Made by a program: the position numbers and the translations under genes. The notes beneath the pieces were generated by a model. It did not search any database and was not told the origin of the DNA. It was given only the letters and a program-made list of their open reading frames with translations. From an uncultured Clostridium sp. (lineage in GTDB: Bacteria > Bacillota > Clostridia > TANB77 > CAG-508), in the NCBI GenBank assembly GCA_947061115.1, contig CAMSMU010000011.1, forward strand, positions 1 to 38,012: 38,012 nt of DNA, in the 5' to 3' direction. This document shows positions 8,074 through 17,266 of the stretch, one piece after another; within the stretch, counting starts at the first letter, position 1, and every line of letters begins with the position of its first letter.

Positions 8074-8439
8074 ATGGCTCGTATAGCAGGAGTAGATCTA
8101 CCTAAGGAAAAAAGAGTAGAAATAGGACTAACTTACATTTATGGTATAGGTTTAAAAAGTTCTCAAAAAATTCTAAAAGATGCTGGAGTAAACCCAGATA
8201 CTAGAGTTAAAGACTTAACAGCAGATCAAGAACAAGCAATAAGAAAAGCTATGGCTGATTATACTGTAGAAGGTGACCTAAGAAGAGAAGTAGCATTAAA
8301 CATAAAACAATTAGTTGAAATGGGTTGCTATAGAGGAACAAGACATAAAAGAGGTTTACCAGTAAGAGGACAAAGAACAAAAACAAATGCTCGTACAAGA
8401 AAAGGACCAAGAAAATTGGTTAGCAAGAGTAAAAAATAA
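8074..8439 (+). CDS. rpsM: 30S ribosomal protein S13
   Basis: S13 lies at the top of the 30S head and contacts tRNA and the 50S subunit. The 121-residue protein has the start [20 protein letters not shown], the YIYGIG helix-hairpin motif and the basic tail [30 protein letters not shown] precedes the ATG. It is first of a tight group rpsM-rpsK-rpsD-rpoA-rplQ. Confidence 0.97.
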   Translation: MARIAGVDLPKEKRVEIGLTYIYGIGLKSSQKILKDAGVNPDTRVKDLTADQEQAIRKAMADYTVEGDLRREVALNIKQLVEMGCYRGTRHKRGLPVRGQRTKTNARTRKGPRKLVSKSKK

Positions 8440-8464
8440 ATAGAATTCAGGAAGGAGAAAAATA

Positions 8465-8863
8465 ATGGCTACAAAGTCTGCAAAGAAAACTACAACTAGA
8501 AGAAGAGTTAGAAAAAACATTGAAAATGGTGCAGCACATATTCATTCTAGTTTTAATAATACAATAGTTACAGTATCAGATGTTCAAGGTAATGTTATAT
8601 CATGGGCAAGTGCTGGAGGTTTAGGTTTTAAGGGTTCAAGAAAAAGTACACCATTTGCTGCAGGTGAAGTTGCTGAAACAGCAGCAAAAGCAGCTATGGA
8701 ACATGGACTAAAAACAGTAGAAGTATTTGTAAAAGGCCCTGGAGCAGGACGTGAATCTGCAATAAGAGCATTACAAACAGCAGGATTAGAAATAACATCA
8801 ATAAAAGATGTAACACCAATCCCACATAATGGTTGTAGACCACCAAAAAGAAGAAGAGTTTAA
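8465..8863 (+). CDS. rpsK: 30S ribosomal protein S11
   Basis: S11 forms part of the 30S platform near the mRNA exit. The 132-residue protein has [19 protein letters not shown] near residue 25, the [20 protein letters not shown] block, and the conserved end [17 protein letters not shown] sequence (here [13 protein letters not shown]). GGAAGGAG lies upstream of the ATG. Length and context are normal. Confidence 0.97.
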   Translation: MATKSAKKTTTRRRVRKNIENGAAHIHSSFNNTIVTVSDVQGNVISWASAGGLGFKGSRKSTPFAAGEVAETAAKAAMEHGLKTVEVFVKGPGAGRESAIRALQTAGLEITSIKDVTPIPHNGCRPPKRRRV

Positions 8864-8887
8864 TCTAAATTAAGAGGAGGAAATAAG

Positions 8888-9514
8888 ATGTCAAGATATA
8901 AGGACGAACAGTGCCGCATCTGCCGTAGAGAAGGACAAAAGTTATTCCTAAAGGGCGAAAGATGTTATTCAGATAAATGCAGTATTAGTAGAAGAAACTA
9001 TGCTCCAGGACAAAATGGACAAAAAAAATCTAAATTATCTGAATATGGTACTCAATTAAGAGAAAAACAAAAAACAAAGTCATTCTATGGTGTTGGAGAA
9101 AAACAATTTAGAAAATACTTTGAAATGGCTTCTAATACAAAAGGTAAAACTGGTGAAGTTTTACTACAACTACTAGAAAGTAGATTAGATAATGTTGTAT
9201 ATAGATTAGGATTTGCAAGTTCTAGAGCACAAGCAAGAATGCTTGTAACACATGCAGCATTTGATGTAAATGGAAAGAAAGTAAATATTCCATCATATAT
9301 AATAAAAGCAGGAGATGTTATCTCTGTAAGAGAAATAAAGAAAGACAATGGAACTATAAAACATGCTGTAGAAGTAAACTCAGCAAGACCAGTTCCAACA
9401 TGGCTTGAAAGAGATGAAGAAAAATTAAGTGGTAAAGTAGTTAGATTAGCTGATAGAGAAGATGTAGACCTACCAGTTGAAGAACATTTAATAGTAGAGC
9501 TTTACTCTAAATAA
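8888..9514 (+). CDS. rpsD: 30S ribosomal protein S4
   Basis: S4 initiates 30S assembly and in many bacteria is a translational autoregulator of the alpha operon. The 208-residue protein has an N-terminal zinc-type cluster (CRICRREG, then two more cysteines), the [10 protein letters not shown] motif and an S4 RNA-binding domain from about residue 98 ([20 protein letters not shown]). AGAGGAGG precedes the ATG. Gene order is standard. Confidence 0.97.
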   Translation: MSRYKDEQCRICRREGQKLFLKGERCYSDKCSISRRNYAPGQNGQKKSKLSEYGTQLREKQKTKSFYGVGEKQFRKYFEMASNTKGKTGEVLLQLLESRLDNVVYRLGFASSRAQARMLVTHAAFDVNGKKVNIPSYIIKAGDVISVREIKKDNGTIKHAVEVNSARPVPTWLERDEEKLSGKVVRLADREDVDLPVEEHLIVELYSK

Positions 9515-9569
9515 TGATTGTAATATTTATTTTGTGAGAATAGTTCTCGTAAAATTTTAGGAGGTAAAA

Positions 9570-10517
9570 ATGATAGAATTTGAAAAGCCAAATATTAAAT
9601 GCTTAGATATTGACAACGAAAGAAATTATGCAAAATTCGTTTGTGAACCATTAGAGCGTGGTTATGGTATAACTATCGGAAATTCTTTAAGAAGGATACT
9701 ACTTTCATCATTACCAGGATGTGCAATCAAAAGTGTAAAAATAGATGGTGCCCAACATGAATTTACTACAATACCAGATGTAGTAGAAGATGTTCCAGAA
9801 ATTATTCTTAATTTAAAAATGGTAAGAATAAAAATGGACCAAAATGAGGAAAAAACATTAAGAATAGACTTTGAAGGAGAAGGAGAAGTCAAAGCTGGAG
9901 ACATAGTTACAGATGGTACAGTAGAAGTTTTAAATCCAGATTTACATATAGCAACAGTTTCAAAAGGAGGAAAACTTCATATGGAAATGGTTGCAGATAT
10001 GGGAAGAGGATATAATACAGCTGAAAAAAATAAGCTAGATAATCAACCAATTGGAGTAATATCAATAGATTCAATATATTCTCCAGTAAAAAAAGTAAAC
10101 TATTCAGTAGAAAACACTAGAGTTGGACAAATGGTTGATTATGATAAATTAACAATAGAATTATGGACAGATGGAAGTTTAGAACCATATGAAGCATTAA
10201 GCTTAGCATCTAAAGTTATGACAGAACACTTAAAATTATTTGTTGATTTATCAGAAACAGCAAAAAATACTCAAATTATGGTTGAAAAAGAAGAAAGTAA
10301 AAAGGAAAAAATCCTTGAAATGCCAATAGAAGAACTTGAATTATCTGTAAGATCATTTAACTGCTTAAAAAGATCAGGTATATCAACAGTTGAGGATCTA
10401 ACAAATAAAACAGAGACAGATATGATGAAAGTTAAAAATTTAGGTAAAAAATCATTAGATGAAGTAATTGAAAAATTACATGAATTAGACTTAGATTTAG
10501 CTATGGAAGAAGAATAA
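9570..10517 (+). CDS. rpoA: DNA-directed RNA polymerase alpha subunit
   Basis: The alpha dimer scaffolds RNA polymerase assembly and contacts promoter UP elements and activators. The 315-residue protein has the N-terminal domain ([20 protein letters not shown] at about residues 31-50), an acidic linker near residue 230 and the C-terminal DNA-binding domain from about residue 250 ([18 protein letters not shown] and the [11 protein letters not shown] helix-hairpin-helix). TTAGGAGG lies before the ATG. Confidence 0.97.
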   Translation: MIEFEKPNIKCLDIDNERNYAKFVCEPLERGYGITIGNSLRRILLSSLPGCAIKSVKIDGAQHEFTTIPDVVEDVPEIILNLKMVRIKMDQNEEKTLRIDFEGEGEVKAGDIVTDGTVEVLNPDLHIATVSKGGKLHMEMVADMGRGYNTAEKNKLDNQPIGVISIDSIYSPVKKVNYSVENTRVGQMVDYDKLTIELWTDGSLEPYEALSLASKVMTEHLKLFVDLSETAKNTQIMVEKEESKKEKILEMPIEELELSVRSFNCLKRSGISTVEDLTNKTETDMMKVKNLGKKSLDEVIEKLHELDLDLAMEEE

Positions 10518-10540
10518 TTCGAAAAGGAAGGTGAAAAGAC

Positions 10541-11062
10541 ATGGCAAATAGAAAATTAGGAAGAACTACAGATATAAGATTATCAATGCTTAGAAATTTA
10601 TCAACAGACCTAATTTGGCATGAACAAATAGAAACTACAGAAGCAAGAGCAAAAGAAGTAAAGCCAATAGTAGATAGCTTAATAGCTTTAGCAGTAAAAG
10701 AAAAAGATAACTTTGAAGAAGTAGAAGTAAAAGTAGTAAAAGCTAAACTAGATAGTAAGGGAAATAAAGAAACAGAATTAGTAAAAAGTAAAAATGGCAA
10801 AGAATTCTTAAAAGTAGTAAAAGAAGAAAAAATGGTAAAAAGACAAAAAGATATGCCATCAAGATTAAATGCTAGAAGAAAAATGATGACAAAAATAAAT
10901 AAAGTAAAAGACAATGAAGGTACTCCAATAGACTTAACAGATAAATTATTTAATGTTATAGCACCAAGATATACAGATAGAGTTGGTGGATATACAAAAA
11001 TAATAAAAGTAGGTCAAAGAAGAGGGGACGCAGCAGAAACAGTTATATTAAAATTAGTTTAA
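10541..11062 (+). CDS. rplQ: 50S ribosomal protein L17, with a central insertion
   Basis: L17 lies near the polypeptide exit tunnel. Both ends match the family: KLGRTTDIRLSMLRNLSTDL at the start and NVIAPRYTDRVGGYTKI with RRGDAAETVILKLV at the end. The protein has 173 residues, while about 115-130 is usual. The extra roughly 50 residues fall in the middle (residues about 60-110) and are lysine/glutamate rich (KVVKAKLDSKGNKETELVK). It is not a frame error, because both sides are in one frame. It ends the alpha operon and is followed by a terminator. Confidence 0.95.
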   Translation: MANRKLGRTTDIRLSMLRNLSTDLIWHEQIETTEARAKEVKPIVDSLIALAVKEKDNFEEVEVKVVKAKLDSKGNKETELVKSKNGKEFLKVVKEEKMVKRQKDMPSRLNARRKMMTKINKVKDNEGTPIDLTDKLFNVIAPRYTDRVGGYTKIIKVGQRRGDAAETVILKLV

Positions 11063-11073
11063 TAAAAGTTAAA

Positions 11074-11109
11074 AAGAAGTTTTGCAATATATGCAAAGCT
11101 TTTTATTTT
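11074..11109 (+). terminator. Intrinsic terminator after rplQ
   Basis: Left arm 11074-11086 (AAGAAGTTTTGCA) pairs with 11092-11104 (TGCAAAGCTTTTT) through 13 positions including G-T pairs, then a T-rich tail. It closes the alpha operon. Confidence 0.75.
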
Positions 11110-11147
11110 GGATAGAAAAAATATTTAAAATAAATTTTAAAAATATA

Positions 11148-11176
11148 TTGACAATACAAACAAATGTATGTATAAT
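11148..11176 (+). promoter_or_regulatory. Consensus promoter of recN
   Basis: TTGACA (11148-11153), 17-base spacer, TATAAT (11171-11176); the recN start codon is 32 bases downstream. Confidence 0.8.
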
Positions 11177-11208
11177 ATTACAAACAAAAGTTTTAGAGGA
11201 GGTTGATT

Positions 11209-12828
11209 ATGATTTCAACTTTGCATATAAAAAATATAGGTATAATAGACGATATAAGCATTGAATTAAGTGAAGGATTTAATGTACTTACAGGTGAAAC
11301 TGGTGCAGGTAAAACACTTATAATAGATGCAATTAGTATAATATCAGGTGGAAGATTTTCAAAAGAGATGATAAGAAATGGAGAAGAATATTCTTTGGTA
11401 GAGCTTAATTTGTATTTACCAAATAACCCAATATCAATTGAAAATAATATAATAGTAAGCAGAGAAATACATTCAAATGGAAGAAATACTTGTAAAATAA
11501 ATGGAAGATTAGTAACTTTAACAGAACTTAAAGAATTTATGAATAATATAATAGATATTCATGGGCAAAATGATAATCAAAAAATTTTAAATTCAAAATA
11601 CCATATAAAATACTTAGATAATTTTATAGGAGAAAATATATTATTCATAAAAGACGAATATAGTAAATTATATGAAAAACGTTTAGAAATACAAAAAGAA
11701 TTAAAAGAAAATTTAGGAGATGAAAAAGAAAAACAGAGGCAACTAGACTTGCTTCAATATGAATTTGAGGAGATCGATAGAGCAGGATTAAAAAAAGATG
11801 AAGAAGATGAATTAGAAGAAAAAAGAAAAATATTTATGAATTCCGAAAAAATAGCAAAATCATTGAACCAAGCTGACCTAGCATTAGGAGAAGGAGCAAT
11901 AGACAAAATTAATGATGCAATAAAGGCAATTGAAAAAATTAATGATATAGATGAGAAGTACAATAATACACTAGCAGAACTTAAAAATATATATTATGAT
12001 ATACAAGAATTATCTAGAAATATATGTGAATTTAATACAGATGTATACTTTGATGAAAATGAAAGAGATGAAATTGAAGAAAGATTAGATCTAATATTTT
12101 CATTAAAAAGAAAATATGGAAATAGCATAACAGAAATACTAGAATACAAAGAGAATATAGAAAATGAGATAAATAGAATTAATAATTTAGATGAATATAA
12201 TACAAAATTAAAAAAAGAATTAGAAAATATAGAAAAAGAAATGCTAAATCTATCAGAAAAAATGCACAATATAAGATTAAAATGTGGAAAACAATTAGAT
12301 GAAAGCATAAATAAAGAATTAAGTGATTTAGAAATGCCAAATGCAAAATTCATAACTAATATACAAAAAACAAATTTTAATAAAAATGGTATAGATGAAG
12401 TAGAATACTTTATATTAACAAATATAGGAGAAGAAGAAAAATCACTTAATAAAATAGCATCAGGAGGAGAGATGTCTAGAATAATGCTTGCAATAAAAAC
12501 TGTACTTGCAAATACAGACAATACACCAATACTGATATTTGATGAAATAGATACAGGAATTAGTGGAAAAGCAGCAAAATCTGTAGGTCAAAAATTAAAA
12601 TTGATAGGAAAAAATCATCAGGTATTATGCATCACACACCAACCAAGTATAGCAGCAAAAGGAGATAAAAACTATTATATAAATAAATCATCAAAAAACG
12701 GAAGAACATTTACAAATGTAAAGAAACTAAATGAGGAAGAAACAATAAATGAAGTAGCAAGAATATTAAATGGAGAAATAACAGACATATCTAAACAACA
12801 TGCCATAGAACTTAGAAAAACAGCATAA
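11209..12828 (+). CDS. recN: DNA repair protein RecN
   Basis: RecN is an SMC-like ATPase acting early in double-strand break repair. The 539-residue protein has Walker A GETGAGKT at about residues 28-35, a long glutamate/lysine-rich coiled-coil middle, the ABC signature ASGGEMSR near residue 420 and Walker B PILIFDEIDTGISG near residue 441. I place the start at ATG 11209 because AGAGGAGG ends six bases earlier; the in-frame TTG at 11203 touches the binding site. It is transcribed alone from its own promoter. Confidence 0.96.
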   Translation: MISTLHIKNIGIIDDISIELSEGFNVLTGETGAGKTLIIDAISIISGGRFSKEMIRNGEEYSLVELNLYLPNNPISIENNIIVSREIHSNGRNTCKINGRLVTLTELKEFMNNIIDIHGQNDNQKILNSKYHIKYLDNFIGENILFIKDEYSKLYEKRLEIQKELKENLGDEKEKQRQLDLLQYEFEEIDRAGLKKDEEDELEEKRKIFMNSEKIAKSLNQADLALGEGAIDKINDAIKAIEKINDIDEKYNNTLAELKNIYYDIQELSRNICEFNTDVYFDENERDEIEERLDLIFSLKRKYGNSITEILEYKENIENEINRINNLDEYNTKLKKELENIEKEMLNLSEKMHNIRLKCGKQLDESINKELSDLEMPNAKFITNIQKTNFNKNGIDEVEYFILTNIGEEEKSLNKIASGGEMSRIMLAIKTVLANTDNTPILIFDEIDTGISGKAAKSVGQKLKLIGKNHQVLCITHQPSIAAKGDKNYYINKSSKNGRTFTNVKKLNEEETINEVARILNGEITDISKQHAIELRKTA

Positions 12829-12849
12829 AAAAGCTAACAAATAATTATA

Positions 12850-12878
12850 TTGACAATTTTGCTTATCTTATATAAAAT
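12850..12878 (+). promoter_or_regulatory. Promoter downstream of recN
   Basis: TTGACA (12850-12855) and TAAAAT (12873-12878) with a 17-base spacer, 33 bases before the 12912 start codon. Confidence 0.65.
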
Positions 12879-12911
12879 ATATACATAAAAATATAAATAA
12901 GAGGGTTATTT

Positions 12912-13904
12912 ATGAATACAGAAGAAAGTAAAAATAATATAGAAAGCAAAGAAAGTAATACAATAAAAGAAAATAAAAAAGTAGCAAAAAGAAATTTCTT
13001 TGTAAGAAATGTGTTAAAGGAAGTTAAAGAACAAGAAACTAAGTTTGAAAGTAAACACGGACACAAAGTAAGTAGAGCATATCACAATATAATAAAGAAA
13101 CGTGCTGCTAAAAAAGTAATGCGCAAATTAGCTCTATATGCATTAGTAGGTTCTTTAGCTATAGGAGGATATGCAGGAACTAAGTTATTAGATTCAGGCG
13201 ATAATACAAGACAAGAAGAAAGTATTATAAAAGATGAGGGAAGTAAATTTAGAGAAGAACTATCAAATTTAAATAATTATGATAAAGATTTAAAAAGAAA
13301 TGCAAAAGAAAAAGTAGAAAGCTTAGATAAAGATCAAACATTATATTATATAAAACAAATATATGCAGAAGATTATAATAAGAATAATGAAGAACAAATA
13401 GAAGTAGAAAATGTTAGATTTGAGAAAAACAGTACAGACAATAAAGAAATAGCACTATATAGAGATAAAGCCAAAAATGGAGATGAAATAATCAGAATAA
13501 TAGTTAGCAGCAATAATGATAAAGCTAGACAAGATGGACTAATAGCAATAAATGGTGTGTGTTTATCAGCTATAACCAAAGATGGCGAAGGATACAAAAA
13601 AGAAAGAGCGATGTTCTATAATGGACAATATATACAAGTATATGATCAAAATGAAGAAGTAAGTGAATATCAAGACAATACTTTATCAGAGTTAGGAGAT
13701 GTTGTACGAACAGGTATAGATAGATGGAGTACAATGGAGAATACTAATGTTGACTATTCAAATGAGATAACTTACAAAGAAAGATTTATAGACGCAATAT
13801 ATAAATACGATACAAGTAAACAATATGGTATAATAAATGAACAAGAAATACCAAATAAAGCAACTATTGAACAACCAGACAAATCTCATGGGGAAGAAAG
13901 ATAA
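12912..13904 (+). CDS. Membrane-anchored protein of unknown function
   Basis: I do not recognise this 330-residue protein. About 70 charged, lysine/glutamate-rich residues are followed by one hydrophobic segment at about residues 72-93 (LALYALVGSLAIGGYAG) and a mainly hydrophilic C-terminal region of about 235 residues. The positive residues before the segment (KKRAAKKVMRK) suggest an N-in, C-out topology with the large part outside the cell. GAGGG precedes the ATG and it has its own promoter. It lies directly upstream of the first leader element and pilin-like gene, which may place it in the same surface cluster; that link is inference. Confidence 0.75.
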   Translation: MNTEESKNNIESKESNTIKENKKVAKRNFFVRNVLKEVKEQETKFESKHGHKVSRAYHNIIKKRAAKKVMRKLALYALVGSLAIGGYAGTKLLDSGDNTRQEESIIKDEGSKFREELSNLNNYDKDLKRNAKEKVESLDKDQTLYYIKQIYAEDYNKNNEEQIEVENVRFEKNSTDNKEIALYRDKAKNGDEIIRIIVSSNNDKARQDGLIAINGVCLSAITKDGEGYKKERAMFYNGQYIQVYDQNEEVSEYQDNTLSELGDVVRTGIDRWSTMENTNVDYSNEITYKERFIDAIYKYDTSKQYGIINEQEIPNKATIEQPDKSHGEER

Positions 13905-13960
13905 TAGTTATAATTAAAAATTGAATTAATAAATAATAAAGAAAAAGGAAAATAAAAATA

Positions 13961-14023
13961 ATGAAGGCTGAAACACTTGATACTGTATATATATATATAT
14001 ATATATATCGTAGGTTTTTATGA
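13961..14023 (+). CDS. Putative leader peptide upstream of the first pilin-like gene
   Basis: A 20-codon ORF, MKAETLDTVYIYIYIYRRFL, with a purine-rich AAAAGG upstream. The same peptide start recurs at 27208 (MKNAEVLDTV and then YI repeats), also upstream of a pilin-like gene. The two differ by a whole-codon indel and mostly by codon-sized changes, which favours coding. The YI repeats come from a TA microsatellite; the terminator hairpin follows 25 bases after the stop. A regulatory attenuator role is inference. Confidence 0.45.
   Translation: MKAETLDTVYIYIYIYRRFL
13986..14008 (+). repeat. TA dinucleotide microsatellite, 11 units
   Basis: Eleven uninterrupted TA units plus T, flanked by GATACTG and CG. 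The equivalent tract at 27236-27256 has ten units. A two-base difference changes the frame and end of the leader ORF. Confidence 0.9.
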
Positions 14024-14048
14024 AATAAAAATAAATAAACATAGAAAT

Positions 14049-14089
14049 AAAACTATGTATTTTAGAAGAATCTAAATACATAGTTTTTT
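14049..14089 (+). terminator. Terminator-like hairpin between leader ORF and pilin-like gene
   Basis: AAAACTATGTATTTTAGA pairs with TCTAAATACATAGTTTTTT around a four-base loop and ends in six T residues. The matching hairpin at 27293-27335 has different but still pairing bases in the stem. It lies about 80 bases before the 14173 start codon, so it would act as an attenuator or as a terminator for the leader transcript. Confidence 0.75.
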
Positions 14090-14172
14090 GCGTGAAATAA
14101 ATAAAATAATTAGTATTCAAAAAAGAGTGGAAATCAATATTGATTTAAGACAAAAAAGAAAGGATAAATAAA

Positions 14173-14937
14173 ATGGTAAAAAAAGCAAAAGACATGAAAA
14201 AAACGTGTAGGGACGACCAGAGGTCGCCTGCGGGAATCACATTATTATCATTAGTCATAACCATAATAGTATTATTAATATTAGCAGGAATAGCGATAAC
14301 AACATTATTAGAAGACAATGGAATAATAGGAAAAGCAAAGAATGCTACAGAAAAATATAAAAAAGCAGTAACAGAAGAACAAAAGCAATTAAATAATATA
14401 TATACAACTTTATCTTCAAATGTAGAAAATGAAAATGAGGACATTAATTATTTAATAGATTATATAAATGGTTTAGAAACGAGAATAGAACAATTAGAAA
14501 AAGATGAAAATTTGCTAGAAAAAATATATCCGATAGGTAGTGTATATATATCTGAAAATGAGACAAATCCATCAGAATTTTTAGGAGGAGAATGGGAAAC
14601 ATATGCACAAGGAAGAACATTAATAGGATCAGGCACAGGAACAGATAGTAATGGAACATCTAATATATTTATTGCAAAATCAATAGGAGGAGAGTATACA
14701 CATACATTATCAATAAATGAGATGCCAAAACATAGTCATTATGTAGCAGTTGGACTAGATCCTGGAGTAATAAGTGGTCATATCGAACATAGATATCATG
14801 CGGAATATTCAAATACATGGACACTTATGTCAAATGTTGGATATGGAGGAACAAATGTATCTGAGACTGGAGGATCTATAGCTCATAATAATATACAACC
14901 ATATATAACAGTATACATGTGGAAAAGAATAAATTAA
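14173..14937 (+). CDS. Type IV pilin-like protein with phage tail-collar-like C-terminus
   Basis: The 254-residue protein has a class III (prepilin) signal: Gly21 followed by ITLLSLVITIIVLLILAGIA, the typical pilin helix. A glutamate/lysine-rich coiled-coil segment (about 45-115) leads to a C-terminal domain whose motifs (YPIGSVYIS, GGEWE, PKHSH, HNNIQPYITVYMWKR) resemble phage tail-collar/short tail-fibre receptor-binding domains. ATG 14173 follows AAAGGA. Residues 11-21 are encoded by a GC-rich palindrome. The N-terminus is a paralogue of the 27373 gene, but the C-terminal domains are unrelated. A cell-surface or pseudopilus-tip binding role is inference. Confidence 0.75.
   Translation: MVKKAKDMKKTCRDDQRSPAGITLLSLVITIIVLLILAGIAITTLLEDNGIIGKAKNATEKYKKAVTEEQKQLNNIYTTLSSNVENENEDINYLIDYINGLETRIEQLEKDENLLEKIYPIGSVYISENETNPSEFLGGEWETYAQGRTLIGSGTGTDSNGTSNIFIAKSIGGEYTHTLSINEMPKHSHYVAVGLDPGVISGHIEHRYHAEYSNTWTLMSNVGYGGTNVSETGGSIAHNNIQPYITVYMWKRIN
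14204..14235. repeat. GC-rich palindrome inserted in the pilin signal sequence
   Basis: About 32 bases (core GGGACGACC, AGA, GGTCGCC) are roughly two-thirds GC within DNA of about 30 percent GC and form a stem with one bulged base. It encodes residues 11-21 in frame and ends at the glycine before the pilin helix. It has the look of a small dispersed REP-type element; no other copy is in this window. Confidence 0.55.
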
Positions 14938-14990
14938 TAGTAAATAATGCACAAGTTTTTTAACAAGAAACTATAATTATCTGAAGTATC

Positions 14991-16544
14991 TTACTTATAT
15001 GGTTGAGCATCATTACCCATATTAGAACAATGATGACTTTTTTGAGCTTGAAAAGATTGTTCAAGCTCTTTTATGTTTGGTATCTTTGTTTCAACTGGTT
15101 TCCCATTTGAATTATATATAATCGTGATGTTATCATCATATATATACACTTTGTATATTAACACATTGATTATCATTTGTCTATACTTTAAATCGTTTTT
15201 GTTTCCATTTTGTAAACTCTTTAAAAAGTATTTTATTTCCTTTTCCGAAACTAAAAACATACTACTTTCTTCTTCTTCAATTTGGTTTTGTAATTCTATT
15301 TTTTGTTGTTCCATTTTTGACATTTCTTCAAAAATATACTTTCTCACATTATCATCATTACACATTTTTAAGCTATTCACTAGATTTGTCTTTTGACTTT
15401 CATTTTCTAAAATCTCTCTTTGTAGTTGTTTTATCCTCGAATGGTCCTGTGTCTTACACGCCGTTTTATATACGGCGTTTGCCATTTCATTTATGTTGTC
15501 ATCTGTCAATTCTCCTCTTGCTAAATCTACAACTAAATCTTCAATATAGTCCTTTTTTATATTCTTTCTGTTGCATTTATGTTTTAAAGTATTTTTACAA
15601 CTATAATAACAATATTGTGTATTATTTCCAGACCTTCCACTAACTCCAACCATCATTTCCTTGCAAGTTCCACAGAATAATTTTGTGGTCAATAGATACT
15701 CTGCATTTGCTCTTGTTCTTGCTGGTGCTTCTTTATTTTTTAGCAATTTTTCTCTTGCTTGATAAAATGTATCATCATCAATAATTCGTGGAATTGCATT
15801 TGGTGTTTCTTTTCCTTGATATTCATATATTCCTATATATTTTTTGTTTAAAATTATTGTTCTAATACTATTTTTGTTAAACTCTTTACCATAAGAAGTT
15901 TTTATATTCCTTTTATTCAAATATCGTATTATATCTGCCATTGTGTAATTGTTGATATACATTTCAAATATCTTTTGTATTATTGGTGCTTTTTCTTCAT
16001 CAATATCAAATTGTTTCTTTTCGATTAACTTTCCTTTTGGACCAAGAGGAACATATATTGATTTTACTTTCAAGCCTAATGGAATAGTCCCACCATTATA
16101 GTAACAACTTTCTGCATTTGTTTCCATACCCCTCTTTACTTTCTGTCCTAATTCCACAGAATAATATTCGGCCATACCCTCAAGCACACTTTCCATTAAA
16201 ATTCCACTTGCGTCATCCGAAATATTTTCTCTTGCTGATAATACTCTTACACCATTCTTTTTAAGTTTTCTTTTGTACACAACACTATCATATTTATCTC
16301 TTGCGAATCTGTCTAACTGGTAAACTAAAACACCTTGAAATTTTTTCTGTTCGCTATCTTTTATCATTCTTTGGAAATTTGCTCTATCATCTTTTGTTCC
16401 ACTTTTTGCTTCATCTGTGTATATGTCTATAATATTCAAGTTGTTTCGTTCTGCATATTCTCTACAAACTTTAATCTGTCCTATTGTACTATGTTCGTTT
16501 TGTTTTCTACCTGGACTAAATCTTGTATAAATTACTACATCCAT
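14991..16544 (-). CDS. Large serine recombinase (integrase)
   Basis: Catalyses site-specific integration and excision of the surrounding element. The 517-residue protein has the resolvase domain (YTRFSPGRKQNEHS with catalytic Ser10; YQLDRFARD near residue 75), the recombinase domain (about 165-275, GGTIPLGLKV onwards), a zinc ribbon (CGTC, then CYYSC and a later cysteine, about 290-325) and a coiled coil (about 370-430), the family's normal architecture. The ATG follows AAAGGAAG located in the last codons of the upstream repressor gene, three bases away, so they are co-transcribed. Its stop codon overlaps the left attachment-site candidate. Confidence 0.94.
   Translation of the reverse strand: MDVVIYTRFSPGRKQNEHSTIGQIKVCREYAERNNLNIIDIYTDEAKSGTKDDRANFQRMIKDSEQKKFQGVLVYQLDRFARDKYDSVVYKRKLKKNGVRVLSARENISDDASGILMESVLEGMAEYYSVELGQKVKRGMETNAESCYYNGGTIPLGLKVKSIYVPLGPKGKLIEKKQFDIDEEKAPIIQKIFEMYINNYTMADIIRYLNKRNIKTSYGKEFNKNSIRTIILNKKYIGIYEYQGKETPNAIPRIIDDDTFYQAREKLLKNKEAPARTRANAEYLLTTKLFCGTCKEMMVGVSGRSGNNTQYCYYSCKNTLKHKCNRKNIKKDYIEDLVVDLARGELTDDNINEMANAVYKTACKTQDHSRIKQLQREILENESQKTNLVNSLKMCNDDNVRKYIFEEMSKMEQQKIELQNQIEEEESSMFLVSEKEIKYFLKSLQNGNKNDLKYRQMIINVLIYKVYIYDDNITIIYNSNGKPVETKIPNIKELEQSFQAQKSHHCSNMGNDAQPYK
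14997..15005. other. Candidate left attachment core
   Basis: ATATGGTTG, overlapping the final codons of the recombinase, matches 23529-23537 at the 3' end of tRNA-Gln in the same orientation. Nine bases is short, so this is a candidate only. Confidence 0.35.
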
Positions 16545-16547
16545 TTT

Positions 16548-17204
16548 TTACTTCCTTTCTAGTTTTTGTACAAAATATATAAAATCCTTTGTTAATTTAT
16601 ATTCATAAAAATCTAATTTTTCCTTTTTATCTTTTGTTTTCTCTTGTTTTAATTCTTCGTAATTTTCTTTATATGTTTTCATATCTTGTAATAATGCAAG
16701 TAGATTTTCGCTATCTTCAAGAATTAAATTCAAAATACCAATTTGTGAATTATAAAAATCGCTTATTTCTTTTTCTTCTGTTATGTTTATATCTTCATCA
16801 AAAGAATTATGTTGTAATTTGTATAATGTTTCAATAGCCTTTTGTGATAGTCCTATCTTTTTGTTTATATCTTCAAATGTGTATGTTGGTGTATCGCTTT
16901 TTCCTAAAAGATAATTTGCACTTACATTGAAATAATTTGCTAAATTCTCTAATATATACCCCTTAGGTACATTAGTACCATTTTTATATTGTGTTATTGA
17001 AGCTGGAGAAATACCGGTTTTTTCTGTGATTTCTTTTTGTTGGTGTCCCTCTTCAATAAATTTTGTTAATAATTCACAAAATCTTTTTTGGAAAATTTCC
17101 TTATTTACTTCATAAGATTTGTTTGGAATATCCATTTTAAATTTTGGGATATATTTGTCGGTTATTTCTGTATTTTTTTCCTTTTTATTACTTGCTTTTT
17201 TCAT
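16548..17204 (-). CDS. XRE-family repressor with N-terminal HTH
   Basis: A 218-residue DNA-binding regulator. The Cro/C1 helix-turn-helix is at about residues 45-100: GHQQKEITEKTGISPASITQ, then YKNGTNVPKGYILENLANYF, then NVSANYLLG. The C-terminal half is charged and helical, probably for dimerisation or signal sensing; no peptidase motif is visible. AAAAGGAGATG precedes the ATG. It is divergent from the replication genes, with three copies of an AT-rich operator-like sequence and two opposed promoters between. It probably controls the choice between integrated and replicating states. Confidence 0.88.
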   Translation of the reverse strand: MKKASNKKEKNTEITDKYIPKFKMDIPNKSYEVNKEIFQKRFCELLTKFIEEGHQQKEITEKTGISPASITQYKNGTNVPKGYILENLANYFNVSANYLLGKSDTPTYTFEDINKKIGLSQKAIETLYKLQHNSFDEDINITEEKEISDFYNSQIGILNLILEDSENLLALLQDMKTYKENYEELKQEKTKDKKEKLDFYEYKLTKDFIYFVQKLERK

Positions 17205-17266
17205 TGTTTTACATCTCCTTTTAATTTATTTTTATAAATTTTTTCAAAATAATTTACAAAAACATA

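Noticed and set aside
11082..11264. 60-codon ORF overlapping the recN promoter and start
   Set aside because: No binding site, begins inside a terminator hairpin and runs through a consensus promoter into recN in another frame.
13950..14130. Known riboswitch upstream of the pilin-like genes (for example cyclic-di-GMP)
   Set aside because: None of the conserved core sequences I know for that class is present; only the short ORF, TA tract and hairpin are.
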